The translations under genes and the position numbers were made by a program. Source: Procambarus clarkii (Eukaryota > Arthropoda > Malacostraca > Decapoda > Cambaridae). From it: a stretch of 64,000 nt of DNA. Below, piece by piece: positions 1 through 9,983 of the stretch; the stretch's first letter is position 1; each line of letters opens with the position of its first letter. The stretch is from assembly GCF_040958095.1 (NCBI RefSeq), contig NC_091154.1:46484232-46548231 (forward strand), in the 5' to 3' direction. The notes under the pieces were generated by a model. It had not been told where the DNA came from. It saw only the letters and a program-made list of their open reading frames with translations, and ran no database searches.

Positions 1-362
1 CATCTGTGAGATCACCACATTTGTGGACAGGGGTTACTCTCGCTTATTTAGAATATCTGGAAAGGTTTGGAGTTCAAGTGACTTACTGAAGAGCAATGCT
101 CTTCAGTAATTAAAGTTGGTATCTCCTCAAGGGCACTAGACTTGGTTTTAAGGGAAAGGATTATCTCATTAACATCAGTGGAATTAGTAGGCTTTAGGTA
201 CAGAGACTGTGGATAGTTACCTGTAAGATAGTCCTTAACATCAGTACTGGAAGATGGAATATCATTTGCAAGGGATGACCCAATGGAAGAGAAGAACCTA
301 TTGAACTCAATAGCAGAGTCAGAGGCTGAAAGCTGACCATCGTTATTGGACAGGAGTGTTGG
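1..362 (-). mobile_element. LINE-A internal fragment (endonuclease-RT linker)
   Basis: Read on the minus strand, this piece matches the LINE-A linker between endonuclease and reverse transcriptase seen at 31600-31990 (minus) and 36590-36960 (plus). Its order of landmarks is the same: the stretch against a LLSNNDGQ-like motif near 350 and the phrase about valine-threonine-proline near 20-50. Relative to those copies it has lost about 45 bp near position 105, so no frame survives. It stops near 362, where an unrelated AC-rich flank begins. It is a dead fragment, cut by the window edge on one side. Confidence 0.8.
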
Positions 363-429
363 TTAGGTAATGGTTACTTAGGTAATTACACACGCATACA
401 CAAGCACACGTATACAAACACACACATAA

Positions 430-940
430 GTGTGTGAAACATACCTAGTTAAACACAAGACGAAGTTACAGAAGATTCAGAGGTATGCCACCAGACTGGT
501 CCCGGAACTGAGAAGAATGAGTTACGAGGAAAGGCTAAAGGAGCTGAACCTCACAACCCTGAAAAACAGAAGAGGAAGGGGAGACATGATAACCACCTAC
601 AAAATTTTCAGGGGAATTGACAGGGTGGACAAGGACAAACTCTTTAGTGCGGGTGGAACACGAACAAGGGGACACAAGTGAAAACTTAGTACCCAGATGA
701 GCCACAGAGACGTTAGAAAGAATTTTTTCAGTGTCAGGGTAGTTAACTAATGGAATGCATTAAGTAGTGTTGTGGTGGAGGCAGACTCCATACACAGTTT
801 CAAATGTAGATAGGATAGAGCTCAATAGGCTCAGGAATCTGTACACCAGTTGATTGACAGTTGAGAGGCGGAACCAAAGAGCCAGAGCTCAACCCCCGTA
901 AACACAACTAGGTGAGTACAACTAGGTGAGTACACACACA
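430..940 (+). mobile_element. LINE-B copy 1, 3' end of ORF2 and tail
   Basis: The frame from 430 encodes the C-terminal thumb/connection part of a CR1/L2-like reverse transcriptase (motifs QRYATRLVPELR, MSYEERLKEL, RGDMITTYKIFRGIDR). It stops at 681 where better copies read on through an MSHRD motif; the rest (682-835) is readable but broken by further stops. The 3' tail 840-940 has the family signature: a short untranslated region ending in two copies of ACTAGGTGAGTAC that run into AC repeats. 5' truncated, inactive. Confidence 0.85.
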
Positions 941-944
941 CAAA

Positions 945-1603
<659 letters not shown>

Positions 1604-1621
1604 CTGCTGTTCTGACTGCTG

Positions 1622-2732
1622 TTCAAGCTCGAGAGGCAGGCCGGGGTGGGGGGAAAGGTCCTAGAATGGATAAGGAACTACCTAACAGGAAGGAGCCAAA
1701 GAGTTACGGTAAGGGGCGAGAAGTCGGACTGGCGAACAGTAACAAGTGGAGTACCACAAGGATCGGTGCTGGGACCAATTCTATTTCTTGTATATGTTAA
1801 CGACATGTTTACAGGCGTAGAGTCCTACATGTCGATGTTTGCGGATGATGCAAAGTTGATGAGAAGAGTTGTGACAGATGAGGATTGCAGGATCCTCCAA
1901 GAGGACCTGAACAGATTGCAGAGATGGTCAGAGAAATGGCTACTAGAATTCAACACGAGCAAATGTAAAGTTATGGAAATGGGACTAGGAGATAGGAGAC
2001 CAAAGGGACAGTACACAATGAAGGGGAACAGCCTACCTGTAACGACGCGTGAAAGAGACCTGGGGGTGGACGTAACACCTAATCTATCTCCTGAGGCACA
2101 TATTAATAGGATAACGACAGCAGCGTACTCTACACTGGCAAAAGTTAGAACATCATTCAGAAACCTAAGTAAGGAGGCATTTAGGGCGCTTTACACTGCC
2201 TACGTAAGGCCAGTCTTAGAGTATGCCGCCTCATCATGGAGTCCCCATCTGAAGAAGCATATAATGAAACTGGAAAAGGTTCAGAGGTTTGCAACGAGAC
2301 TCGTCCCAGAGCTACGAGGGATGGGGTATGAAGAGCGCCTGAGGGAACTGTGCCTTACGACACTAGAAAGAAGAAGGGAGAGGGGGGACATGATAGGAAC
2401 GTATAAGATACTCAGAGGAATTGACAGACTGGACATAGACGAAATGTTCACACGGAATAGTAACAGAACGAAAGGACATGGATGAAAGCTTGAAACTCAG
2501 ATGAGTCACAGAGATGTTAGGAAGTTTTCTTTTAGCGTGAGAGTAGTGGGGAAATGGAATGCACTTCAGGAACAGGTTGTGGAAGCAAATACTATTCATA
2601 ATTTTAAAACCAGGTATGATAGGGAAATAGGACAGGAGTCATTGCTGTAAACAACCGATGCTCGAAAGGCGGGATCCAAGAGTCAATGCTCGATCCTGCA
2701 GACACAACTAGGTGAGTACAACTAGGTGAGTA

Positions 2733-2737
<5 letters not shown>
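1622..2737 (+). mobile_element. LINE-B copy 2 (RT and tail, divergent subfamily)
   Basis: The frame from 1646 to 2485 encodes most of a reverse transcriptase: GVPQGSVLGPILFLVYVND, then the catalytic FADD box, then YVRPVLEYAASSWSP and the RGDMIGTYKILRGIDR thumb motif. A stop at 2483-2485 falls where other copies continue for about 55 codons; the same frame stays readable after it. The tail at 2650-2737 is recognisably LINE-B but diverged (GATGCTCGAAAGGCGGGATC), still ending in the doubled ACTAGGTGAGTAC before AC repeats. The 5' end lies about 20 bp after the A tract that ends an AC array. Confidence 0.88.
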
Positions 2738-2795
<58 letters not shown>

Positions 2796-2883
2796 AGTGA
2801 GACAGGGAGAGGCAGAGCCAAAGCTCAACTTCTGCAAGCACAACTAGGTGAGTACACACACGCACACAAACACACACACACAC

Positions 2884-2954
<71 letters not shown>

Positions 2955-3039
2955 GAGACAGGGAGAGGCAGAGCCAAAGCTCAACTTCTGCAAGCACAAC
3001 TAGGTGAGTACACACACGCACACAAACACACACACACAC

Positions 3040-3118
<79 letters not shown>
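2735..3118. repeat. AC arrays with duplicated LINE-B tail pieces
   Basis: Two copies of a block of about 155 bp (2796-2950 and 2952-3105) each start with CAGTGAGACAGGGAGAGGC, carry a short LINE-B tail ending in AACTAGGTGAGTAC, and finish in AC repeats. The two blocks are almost identical, so the duplication is recent. Confidence 0.85.
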
Positions 3119-3122
<4 letters not shown>

Positions 3123-3255
3123 CACACACACACTAACACACACACACTAACACACACACACTAACACACACACACTAACACACACACACACACACACTAA
3201 CACACACACACTAACACACACACACTAACACACGCACACAAACACACACACACAC

Positions 3256-3318
<63 letters not shown>

Positions 3319-4090
3319 CACACACACACTAACACACACACACTAACACACACACACTAACACACACACACAAACACACACACACTAACACACACACACT
3401 AACACACACACACTAACACACACACACTAACACACACACACTAACACACACACACTAACACACACACACTAACACACACACACTAACACACACACACTAA
3501 CACACACACACACACACACTAACACACACACACTAACACACACACACTAACACACGCACACAAACACACACACACTAACACACACACACTAACACACACA
3601 CACTAACACACGCACACAAACACACACACACTAACACACACACACTAACACACGCACACAAACACACACACACTAACACACACACACTAACACACACACA
3701 CTAACACACGCACACAAACACACACACACTAACACACACACACTAACACACACACACTAACACACACACACTAATACACACACACTAACACACACACACT
3801 AACACACACACACTAACACACACACACTAACACACACACACTAACACACACACACTAACACACACACTAACACACACACACTAACACACGCACACTAACA
3901 CACGCACACGCACACTAACACACACACACTAACACACACACACTAACACACACACACTAACACACACACACTAACACACACACACTAACACACACACACT
4001 AACACACACACACTAACACACACACACAAACACACACACACTAACACACATACACTAACACACACACACTAACACACACACACTAACACA
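3119..4090. repeat. 12-bp minisatellite, unit CTAACACACACA
   Basis: About 970 bp made mainly of the 12-mer CTAACACACACA, roughly 75-80 units, with AC-only stretches and a minor variant carrying CACGCACACAAAC. It looks like an (AC)n array in which a point-mutated unit spread by slippage or unequal exchange. No gene. Confidence 0.95.
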
Positions 4091-5345
4091 GGGTAGGGTA
4101 GATCTTGCCTTACAGGCTTGATAGAATTCTACGATCAGGTGACACAGATTAAGCAAGAAAGAGAGGGCTGGGCGGACTGCATTTTCTTGGATTGTCGGAA
4201 AGCCTTTGACACAGTACCGCATAAGAGGCTGGTACATAAGCTGGAGAGACAGGCAGGTGTAGCTGGTAAGGTGCTCCAGTGGATAAGGGAGTATCTAAGC
4301 AATAGGAAGCAGAGAGTTACGGTGAGGGGTGAGACCTCCGATTGGCGTGAAGTCACCAGTGGAGTCCCACAGGGCTCTGTACTCGGTCCTATCTTGTTTC
4401 TGATATATGTAAATGATCTCCCGGAGGGTATCGATTCATTTCTCTCAATGTTTGCGGACGATGCTAAAATTATGAGAAGGATTAAAACAGAAGAGGACTG
4501 TTTGAGGCTTCAAGAAGACCTAGACAAGCTGAAGGAATGGTCGAACAAATGGTTGTTAGAGTTTAACCCAACCAAATGTAATGTAATGAAGATAGGTGTA
4601 GGGAGCAGGAGGCCAGATACAAGGTATCATCTGGGAGAGGAAATTCTTCAGGAGTCAGAGAAGGAAAAAGACTTGGGGGTTGATATCACGCCAGACCTGT
4701 CTCCTGCAGCACATATCAAGCGGATAACATCAGCGGCATATGCCAGGCTGGCCAACATACGAACGGCATTCAGAAACTTGTGTAAAGAATCATTCAGAAC
4801 TTTGTATACCACATATGTCAGGCCAATCCTGGAGTATGCAGCCCCAGCATGGAGTCCATATCTAGTCAAGGATAAGACTAAACTGGAAAAGGTTCAAAGG
4901 TTTGCCACCAGACTAGTACCCGAGCTGAGAGGTATGAGCTACGAGGAGAGACTACGGGAATTAAACCTCACTTCGCTGGAAGACAGAAGAGTTAGGGGGG
5001 ACATGATCACCACATTCAAGATTCTGAAGGGGATTGATAGGGTAGATAAAGACAGTCTATTTAACACAAGGGGAACACGCACAAGGGGACACAGGTGGAA
5101 ACTGAGTGCCCAAATGAGCCACAGAGATATTAGAAAGAACTTTTTTAGTGTCAGAGTGGTTGACAAATGGAATGCATTAGGAAGTGATGTGGTGGAGGCT
5201 GACTCCATACACAGTTTCAAGTGTAGATATGACAGAGTCCGATAGGCTCATGAATCTGTACACCTGTTGATTGACGGTTGAGAGGCGGGACCAAAGAGCC
5301 AGAGCTCAACCCCCGCAAACACAACTAGGTGAGTACAACTAGGTG
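4091..5345 (+). mobile_element. LINE-B copy 3 (RT half and tail)
   Basis: This copy starts inside the reverse transcriptase fingers (SCLTGL motif) directly after the 12-bp minisatellite and continues to the complete 3' tail ending in doubled ACTAGGTGAGTAC and AC repeats near 5345. Its coding part is intact to the stop. 5' truncation at the AC-rich array repeats the pattern of other LINE-B copies here. Confidence 0.9.
4118..5245 (+). pseudogene. LINE-B reverse transcriptase, C-terminal 375 residues, no stop
   Basis: RNA-directed DNA polymerase of a CR1/L2-like non-LTR retrotransposon; it copies the element RNA at a nicked chromosomal target. Visible in order: CIFLDCRKAFDTVPHKRL (palm, motif A), SGVPQGSVLGPILFLIYVND (motif B region), FADDAK catalytic box, the EYAAPAWSPYLVK motif, and the RGDMITTFKILKGIDRVDK thumb region, ending in a CRYDRVR C terminus. 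The endonuclease and the first part of the RT are missing because the copy is 5' truncated, so the listed methionine is not the natural start. No frameshift or stop is present, which suggests a fairly young copy. Confidence 0.88.
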
Positions 5346-5467
5346 AGTACACACACACAAACACACTCAGTACAACACAAATGCACACACACAAAAGCAC
5401 ACGCACGCACATGTACACAAACACACACACATGTACACAATCACACACACACACAAACACATACACA
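5345..5467. repeat. Degenerate AC-rich microsatellite
   Basis: Imperfect AC repeats with GT, AT and GC interruptions, following the LINE-B copy 3 tail and ending where the SINE-2 fragment begins. Confidence 0.9.
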
Positions 5468-5570
5468 TGTGGTCCCGGGTTCGATCCCGGACGCCGGCGA
5501 GAAACGATGGGCAGAGTTTCTTTCACCCTATGCCCTGTTACCTAGCAGTAAATAGGTACCTGGTAGTTAG
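5468..5570 (+). mobile_element. SINE-2 fragment a (B-box half of head plus central domain)
   Basis: It begins inside the tRNA-like head just before the B box (GGTTCGATCCC) and continues through GCCGGCGAGAAACGATGGGC, TTTCTTTCACCC and CAGTAAATAGGTACC. It ends at GTTAG, exactly where LINE-D sequence takes over. The A-box half is missing. Confidence 0.85.
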
Positions 5571-5718
5571 GGGAGAAGGTGGTGGAGGCCAAGACCGTCA
5601 GTAGTTTCAAAGCGTTATATGACAAGGAGTGCTGGGAAGACGGGGCACCACGAGCGTAGCTCTCATCCTGTAACTACACTTAGGTAATTACACTTAGGTA
5701 ATTACACAAACACACACA
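5565..5718 (+). mobile_element. LINE-D 3' end fused to SINE-2
   Basis: The sequence GAGAAGGTGGTGGAGGCC through AGCGTAGCTCTCATCCTG matches the reverse complement of 18465-18610, the LINE-D 3' end. It ends in doubled ACACTTAGGTAATT and short AC repeats. The SINE-2/LINE-D junction is at a 5-bp shared GTTAG. Confidence 0.85.
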
Positions 5719-5719
5719 C

Positions 5720-5858
5720 GGAAGCCGGTGGCCGAGCGGACAGCACGCTGCACACATGATCCTGTGGTCCCGGGTTCGATCCCGGATGCCGGCGAGAAAC
5801 GATGGGCAGAGTTTCTTTCATCCTATGCCCCTGTTACCTAGCAGTAAATAGGTACCTT
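5720..5858 (+). mobile_element. SINE-2 copy b (3' truncated)
   Basis: Full tRNA-like head (A-box region TGGCCGAGCGG, B box GGTTCGATCCC, acceptor-like GCCGGTG near the start and TGCCGGC at its end), then the central domain to AAATAGGTACC. The 3' half is absent: it runs directly into the antisense 3' tail of the large LINE-C. Short AC repeats precede it. Confidence 0.88.
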
Positions 5859-5890
5859 ACCTTGAGGTTACCTTGAGGTGCTTCCGGGGC

Positions 5891-7252
5891 TTAGCGTCCC
5901 CGCGGCCCGGTCGTCGACCAGGCCTCCTGGTTGCTGGACTGATCAACCAGGCTGTTGGATGCGGCTGCTCGCAGTCTGACGTATGAGTCACAGCCTGGTT
6001 GATCAGGAATCCTTTGGAGGTGCTTATCCAGTTCTCTCTTGAACACTGTGAGGGGATTGCCAGTTATGCCCCTTATGTGTAGCGGAAGCGTGTTGAACAG
6101 TCTCGGGCCTCTGATGTTGATAGAGTTCTCTCTCAGAGTACCTGTTGCACCTCCGCTTTTCAACGGGGGTATTCTGCACATCCTGCCATGTCTTCTGGTC
6201 TCATGTGATGTTATTTCTGTGTGCAGGTTTGGGACCAGCCCCTCCAATATTTTCCACGTGTAAATTATTATATATCTCTCCCGCCTGCTCTCAAGGGAGT
6301 ACAGATTTAGGCTCTTTAGTCGGTCCCAATAGTTTAGGTGTTTTACTGAGTGAATTCTAGCAGTATAGGATCTCTGCACGCTCTCCAGGTCGGCAATTTC
6401 TCCAACTTTGAAAGGGGCTGTCATTGTGCAGCAGTACTCCACTCTAGAGAGCACAAGCGTTTTGAAAAGTGTCATTATCGGTATAGCATCTCTAGTGTGA
6501 AAAGTTCTTGTTATCCAACCTGTCATTTTTCTTGCAGTTGTGACGGCTACTTTATTGTGTTCTTTAAAGGTAAGGTCTTCCGACATGAGTACACCCAGAT
6601 CCTTTACATTGCCTTTTCGTTCTATGTCATGATTTGCCTGAGTTTTGTACGTGGTTTCCGTTTTTATATTTTCATTTTTTCCATAGCGCATGAGCTGGAA
6701 CTTATCTTCGTTAAACACCATATTATTTTCTGTAGCCCATAGAAAGACCTGATCTACATCTGATTGGAGGTTTGCCGTGTCCTCTATGTTGCCTACTCTC
6801 ATGAAGATCCTAGTGTCATCTGCAAAGGATGATACAGTGCTATAGGTTGTGTTCTTGTCTATGTCCGATATGAGGATGAGAAAAAGTACTGGAGCAAGCA
6901 CAGTACCCTGGGGGACTGAGCTCTTCACGGTTGATGGGCTGGATTTTATTTTGTTGACTATTACACATTGGGTTCTGTTGGTCAGGAAATTGTAGATCCA
7001 TCTGCCTATTTTTCCGGTAATTCCTTTTGAACGCATTTTATGTGCAATAACGCCATGATCACATTTATCAAAAGCTTTTGCGAAATCTGTGTAAATTACA
7101 TCAGTGTTTTGTTTGTCTTCCATAGCATCTAATGCCATATCATAGTGGTCCAGCAACTGCGACAGGCAAGAGCGCCCTGTTCTGAAACCGTGTTGTCCGG
7201 GGTTATGGAGTTGCTGTGATTCCATGTATTTTGTGATTTTACTTCTTAGCAC
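5891..7252 (-). pseudogene. LINE-C reverse transcriptase, C-terminal 453 residues
   Basis: Visible motifs: NPGQHGFRTGRSCLSQLLDH, a motif-A TDFAKAFDKCDH, SSVPQGTVLAPVLFLILISD, the catalytic SFADDT box, then NNMVFNEDKFQLM and the C-terminal LNYWDRLKSLNLYSLESRRERY thumb region. The frame is open to its natural stop at 5891. The last residues (EAWSTTGPRGR) are encoded inside the 3' tail that SINE-2 also carries, leaving only about 35 bp of untranslated 3' end. A one-base shift in the T run near 7296-7303 separates it from the upstream RT part, so this is a broken gene. Confidence 0.9.
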
Positions 7253-7256
7253 TCTC

Positions 7257-7558
7257 TCAAAATTTTTTATAATGTGCGATGTTAGTGCTATCGGTCTGTA
7301 TTTTTTTTGCCTCTGCCTTATTTCCTCCTTTATGAAGTGGTGCTATCTCTGCTGTTTTTAGTATATCAGGAATAACGCCAGTATCTAGGCTTTGTCTCCA
7401 CAGAATGTGGAGGGCCTGCGATAGTGGTTTTTTACAGTTCTTTATGAATATGGAGTTCCAAGAATCCGGGCCTGGTACAGAGTGCATAGGCATACTGTTT
7501 ATGGCTTCTTCAAAATCCAGTGGGGATAGGGTGACGTCTGATATATGATTTGATGTTG
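7257..7558 (-). pseudogene. LINE-C RT N-terminal part
   Basis: The minus frame encodes SVPGPDSWNSIFIKNCKKPL and LWRQSLDTGVIPDILKTAEI followed by APLHKGGNK, the standard RT-0/finger block (PGPD...APLHKGG). It joins the 5891-7252 frame after a shift in an A/T run. Its upstream end is the Gypsy-1 insertion point at 7559. Confidence 0.85.
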
Positions 7559-7563
7559 GTATC
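7559..7563. repeat. Target-site duplication GTATC, left of Gypsy-1
   Basis: GTATC directly precedes the left LTR (TGTCATG...) and is repeated exactly at 13591-13595 after the right LTR. LINE-C linker sequence continues on both outer sides, so the insertion site is certain. Confidence 0.95.
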
Positions 7564-7768
7564 TGTCATGTTCACAGAAAATGGTACCATCCGTTTTCTA
7601 TGTGTGGCGGAGTAGACGCCAGAGAAGGAAAACAAGAGCGTACAGGACGCCCGCCAAGCTTGGTAGCTACTAGTCATGTATCAGTTTAACTAGTAAAGTC
7701 AGTAACCAAGTCATGACTTTATATCAACCCTACAACCAAGACTTCCTCAGTAACACACAAACACCACA
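7564..7768 (+). repeat. Gypsy-1 left LTR
   Basis: Starts TGTCATGTTCACAG and ends AACACCACA. A long identical core shared with the right LTR spans the AAGCTTGGTAGCTACTAGTC region. Differences between the LTRs cluster in the first 75 bp and near the end. A short LTR like this would hold promoter and polyadenylation signals; no clear TATA box is visible. Confidence 0.95.
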
Positions 7769-7784
7769 TTGGCGACGAGGATGA
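7769..7784 (+). other. Gypsy-1 primer binding site (tRNA-Ser type)
   Basis: TGGCGACGAGGATG begins two bases after the LTR. From knowledge of animal tRNAs, it is complementary to the 3' end of tRNA-Ser(GCT) including CCA, so that tRNA probably primes minus-strand synthesis. Confidence 0.8.
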
Positions 7785-7869
7785 ACTGTGAACGCAGGTA
7801 TTTGTTCAGTTTCAAACACTAGGGAGAAGCATGCTGCCTGGAGGAGGAAGAGAAGCAGTGAGCGCCATA

Positions 7870-8245
7870 CCCGATGCTGTATGCTAACCGATGCTGTGTG
7901 CTAAACGATGCTGTGTGCTAAACGATGCTGTGTGCTAAACGATGCTGTGTGCTAAACGATGCTGTGTGCTAAACGATGCTGTGTGCTAACCGATGCTGTG
8001 TGCTAAACGATGCTGTGTGCTAAACGATGCTGTGTGCTAAACGATGCTGTGTGCTAAACGATGCTGTGTGCTAAACGATGCTGTGTGCTAAACGATGCTG
8101 TGTGCTAACCGATGCTGTGTGCTAAACGATGCTGTGTGCTAACCGATGCTGTGTGCTAAACGATGCTGTGTGCTAAACGATGCTGTGTGCTAAACGATGC
8201 TATGTGCTAACCAATGATATGTGCTAACCAATGCTATGTGCTACC
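7870..8245 (+). repeat. 17-bp tandem array in Gypsy-1 leader
   Basis: About 22 head-to-tail copies of CGATGCTGTGTGCTAAA with a minor variant (CTAACC for CTAAAC) and decay over the last four units. It lies between the primer binding site and gag, so it would be part of the transcribed leader. No frame is preserved across it. Confidence 0.95.
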
Positions 8246-8394
8246 CCAAGCTATGTGCTGACTGAAGAAGCTGTGTTCTAAGGAATCTGAGGAATCTGCC
8301 GACGCCGTGTACGAAACGACGCTTTGATGTGTACAAAATCTGATGTTTTGGTTACGAAACGACGCTTCGTGCTACAAAATTCTTCACATTGAAC

Positions 8395-8705
8395 TGACTG
8401 CTGTACCAACTGCTAACTTCTGCTGTACCAGCTGCTGTACCAACTGCTGCACCAACTGCTGTACCAACTGCTAACTACTGCTGCACCAACTGCTGCACCA
8501 ACTGCTAACTACTGCTGCACCAACTGCTGCACCAACTGCTAACTACTGCTGCACCAACTGCTAACTTCTGCTGTACCAACTGCTGCACCAACTGCTAACT
8601 ACTGCTGCACCAACTGCTGCACCAACTGCTAACTACTGCTGCACCAACTGCTGCACCAACTGCTAACTTCTGCTGTACCAACTGCTGCACCAACAGCTGT
8701 GCTGC
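8395..8705 (+). repeat. Second leader array, CTGCTGCACCAA / CTGCTAACTA units
   Basis: Interspersed units of CTGCTGCACCAA, CTGCTGTACCAA and CTGCTAACTACTG make a higher-order array of about 310 bp. Between the two arrays (8246-8394) there is only decayed leader sequence; after it (8706-8888) the leader has no recognisable feature. Confidence 0.9.
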
Positions 8706-8915
8706 TGTGAGTAGGAACAACACATGTACACAAGGGCTAGGTAAGAAGTCAGTTGCTGCTGTATTGTGCACTGTTGTGAACTTTTGCATTAAAGTGCTTG
8801 TGTGCTTTGCAAAATTAAAGTAATTACAGTGAATTCTTAACTAACATATACAGTGCAGTAAGTGTTTAATAATCTGAGGAACATTTAAGTGATAAGTTAC
8901 ATTTATTCAGTAAAA

Positions 8916-9983
8916 ATGGCAAATATACCTCAGTTTCCTGCATTTGATCCTGACTGTGATCAGACAAATCTGTCACAGAGGTGGGTCAAATGGCTTAAAA
9001 GGTTTGAAAATTTGTTGATAGTTTCAGACATCAAAAGTGCTGAAAGAAAGCGTGCCTTTCTACTTCATTATGCAGGTGATGGAGTTTGTGACATCTTTGA
9101 CACACTGAAAGACACTGGTGGTGCCAAAGATTATGACATTGCCAAAGCCAAATTAACTGAACATTTCAAACCAAGACAAAATATTGCCATGGAAATTATG
9201 CATTTCAGGAGAGCAAGACAACTCTCTAATGAAACTGTGGATCAATACCACACACGTCTGCAGGGTTTAGCAGCCCATTGTGAGTTTGCTGATGTTGACA
9301 AAGAAATCAAACAGCAAATAATTGAAACATGCACATCTACACGTCTTTGTCGAAGAGCTCTAGAACTTGTTGATGATGAAAGTTCTCTTACCAAGATACT
9401 AAATATTGCTCGTCGAATGGAAGATGCTGCACGTGATGCTCGTGTCATGGAGTGCAGTGCCAACAATGGTTCTGCCACTGTTACTAACAGTGATGAGGTA
9501 TGTAAGGTTCAGGAAGGACATCGTAATCAAAGAAGATATCATGCCAAACCTAACAGTAAATTGAGCGGAGAACCACATCACAACTGGGGTCATGGAACAA
9601 GGCTCAAGCAGTCACAACGACTCACATCAGAAGGTGTCAACAATAACTGTTACAATTGTGGAGGAGACTACCCACACCAAGGTAATGTTTGTCCTGCTCA
9701 AGGTAAAAAGTGCTATGAGTGTGGAAAACTAGATCATTTTGGTGCTATGTGTCGTTCCGCACTCAAGAAACCACAGTTAGTGAATAAAAGCACTGTACGA
9801 GGATCAGGTCATAGGGGTCGAGGTGGTAAACACAATATTGCACCTCATATCCAGAATGTTAATAATGTACAAGACAACATTTCATTACAACCAGTCTCAG
9901 ATAACAGTGAGTGTGATTATACTTATGGAGTACAAGCAATCACAGAATGGAATGATCTTCCAAACAACCCAGAGACATGTTGA
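8916..9983 (+). CDS. gag: Gypsy-1 gag polyprotein part
   Basis: Structural capsid/nucleocapsid protein that packages the element RNA. The start at 8916 (MANIPQFPAFD) is preferred over the upstream in-frame ATG at 8889 because capsid homology usually begins with this motif; the extra nine residues look like leader. The capsid region spans about residues 15-185. Two zinc knuckles follow near residues 245-280: CYNCGGDYPHQGNVC (C-x2-C-x5-H-x4-C) and CYECGKLDHFGAMC (C-x2-C-x4-H-x4-C). The frame ends in TGA at 9981-9983, but the same frame continues directly into the protease, so the stop either is a late mutation or separates gag from pol. Confidence 0.9.
   Translation: MANIPQFPAFDPDCDQTNLSQRWVKWLKRFENLLIVSDIKSAERKRAFLLHYAGDGVCDIFDTLKDTGGAKDYDIAKAKLTEHFKPRQNIAMEIMHFRRARQLSNETVDQYHTRLQGLAAHCEFADVDKEIKQQIIETCTSTRLCRRALELVDDESSLTKILNIARRMEDAARDARVMECSANNGSATVTNSDEVCKVQEGHRNQRRYHAKPNSKLSGEPHHNWGHGTRLKQSQRLTSEGVNNNCYNCGGDYPHQGNVCPAQGKKCYECGKLDHFGAMCRSALKKPQLVNKSTVRGSGHRGRGGKHNIAPHIQNVNNVQDNISLQPVSDNSECDYTYGVQAITEWNDLPNNPETC

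Noticed and set aside
7870..8245. CRISPR-like array
   Set aside because: Direct 17-bp units with no spacers, inside a retrotransposon leader of a eukaryotic genome.
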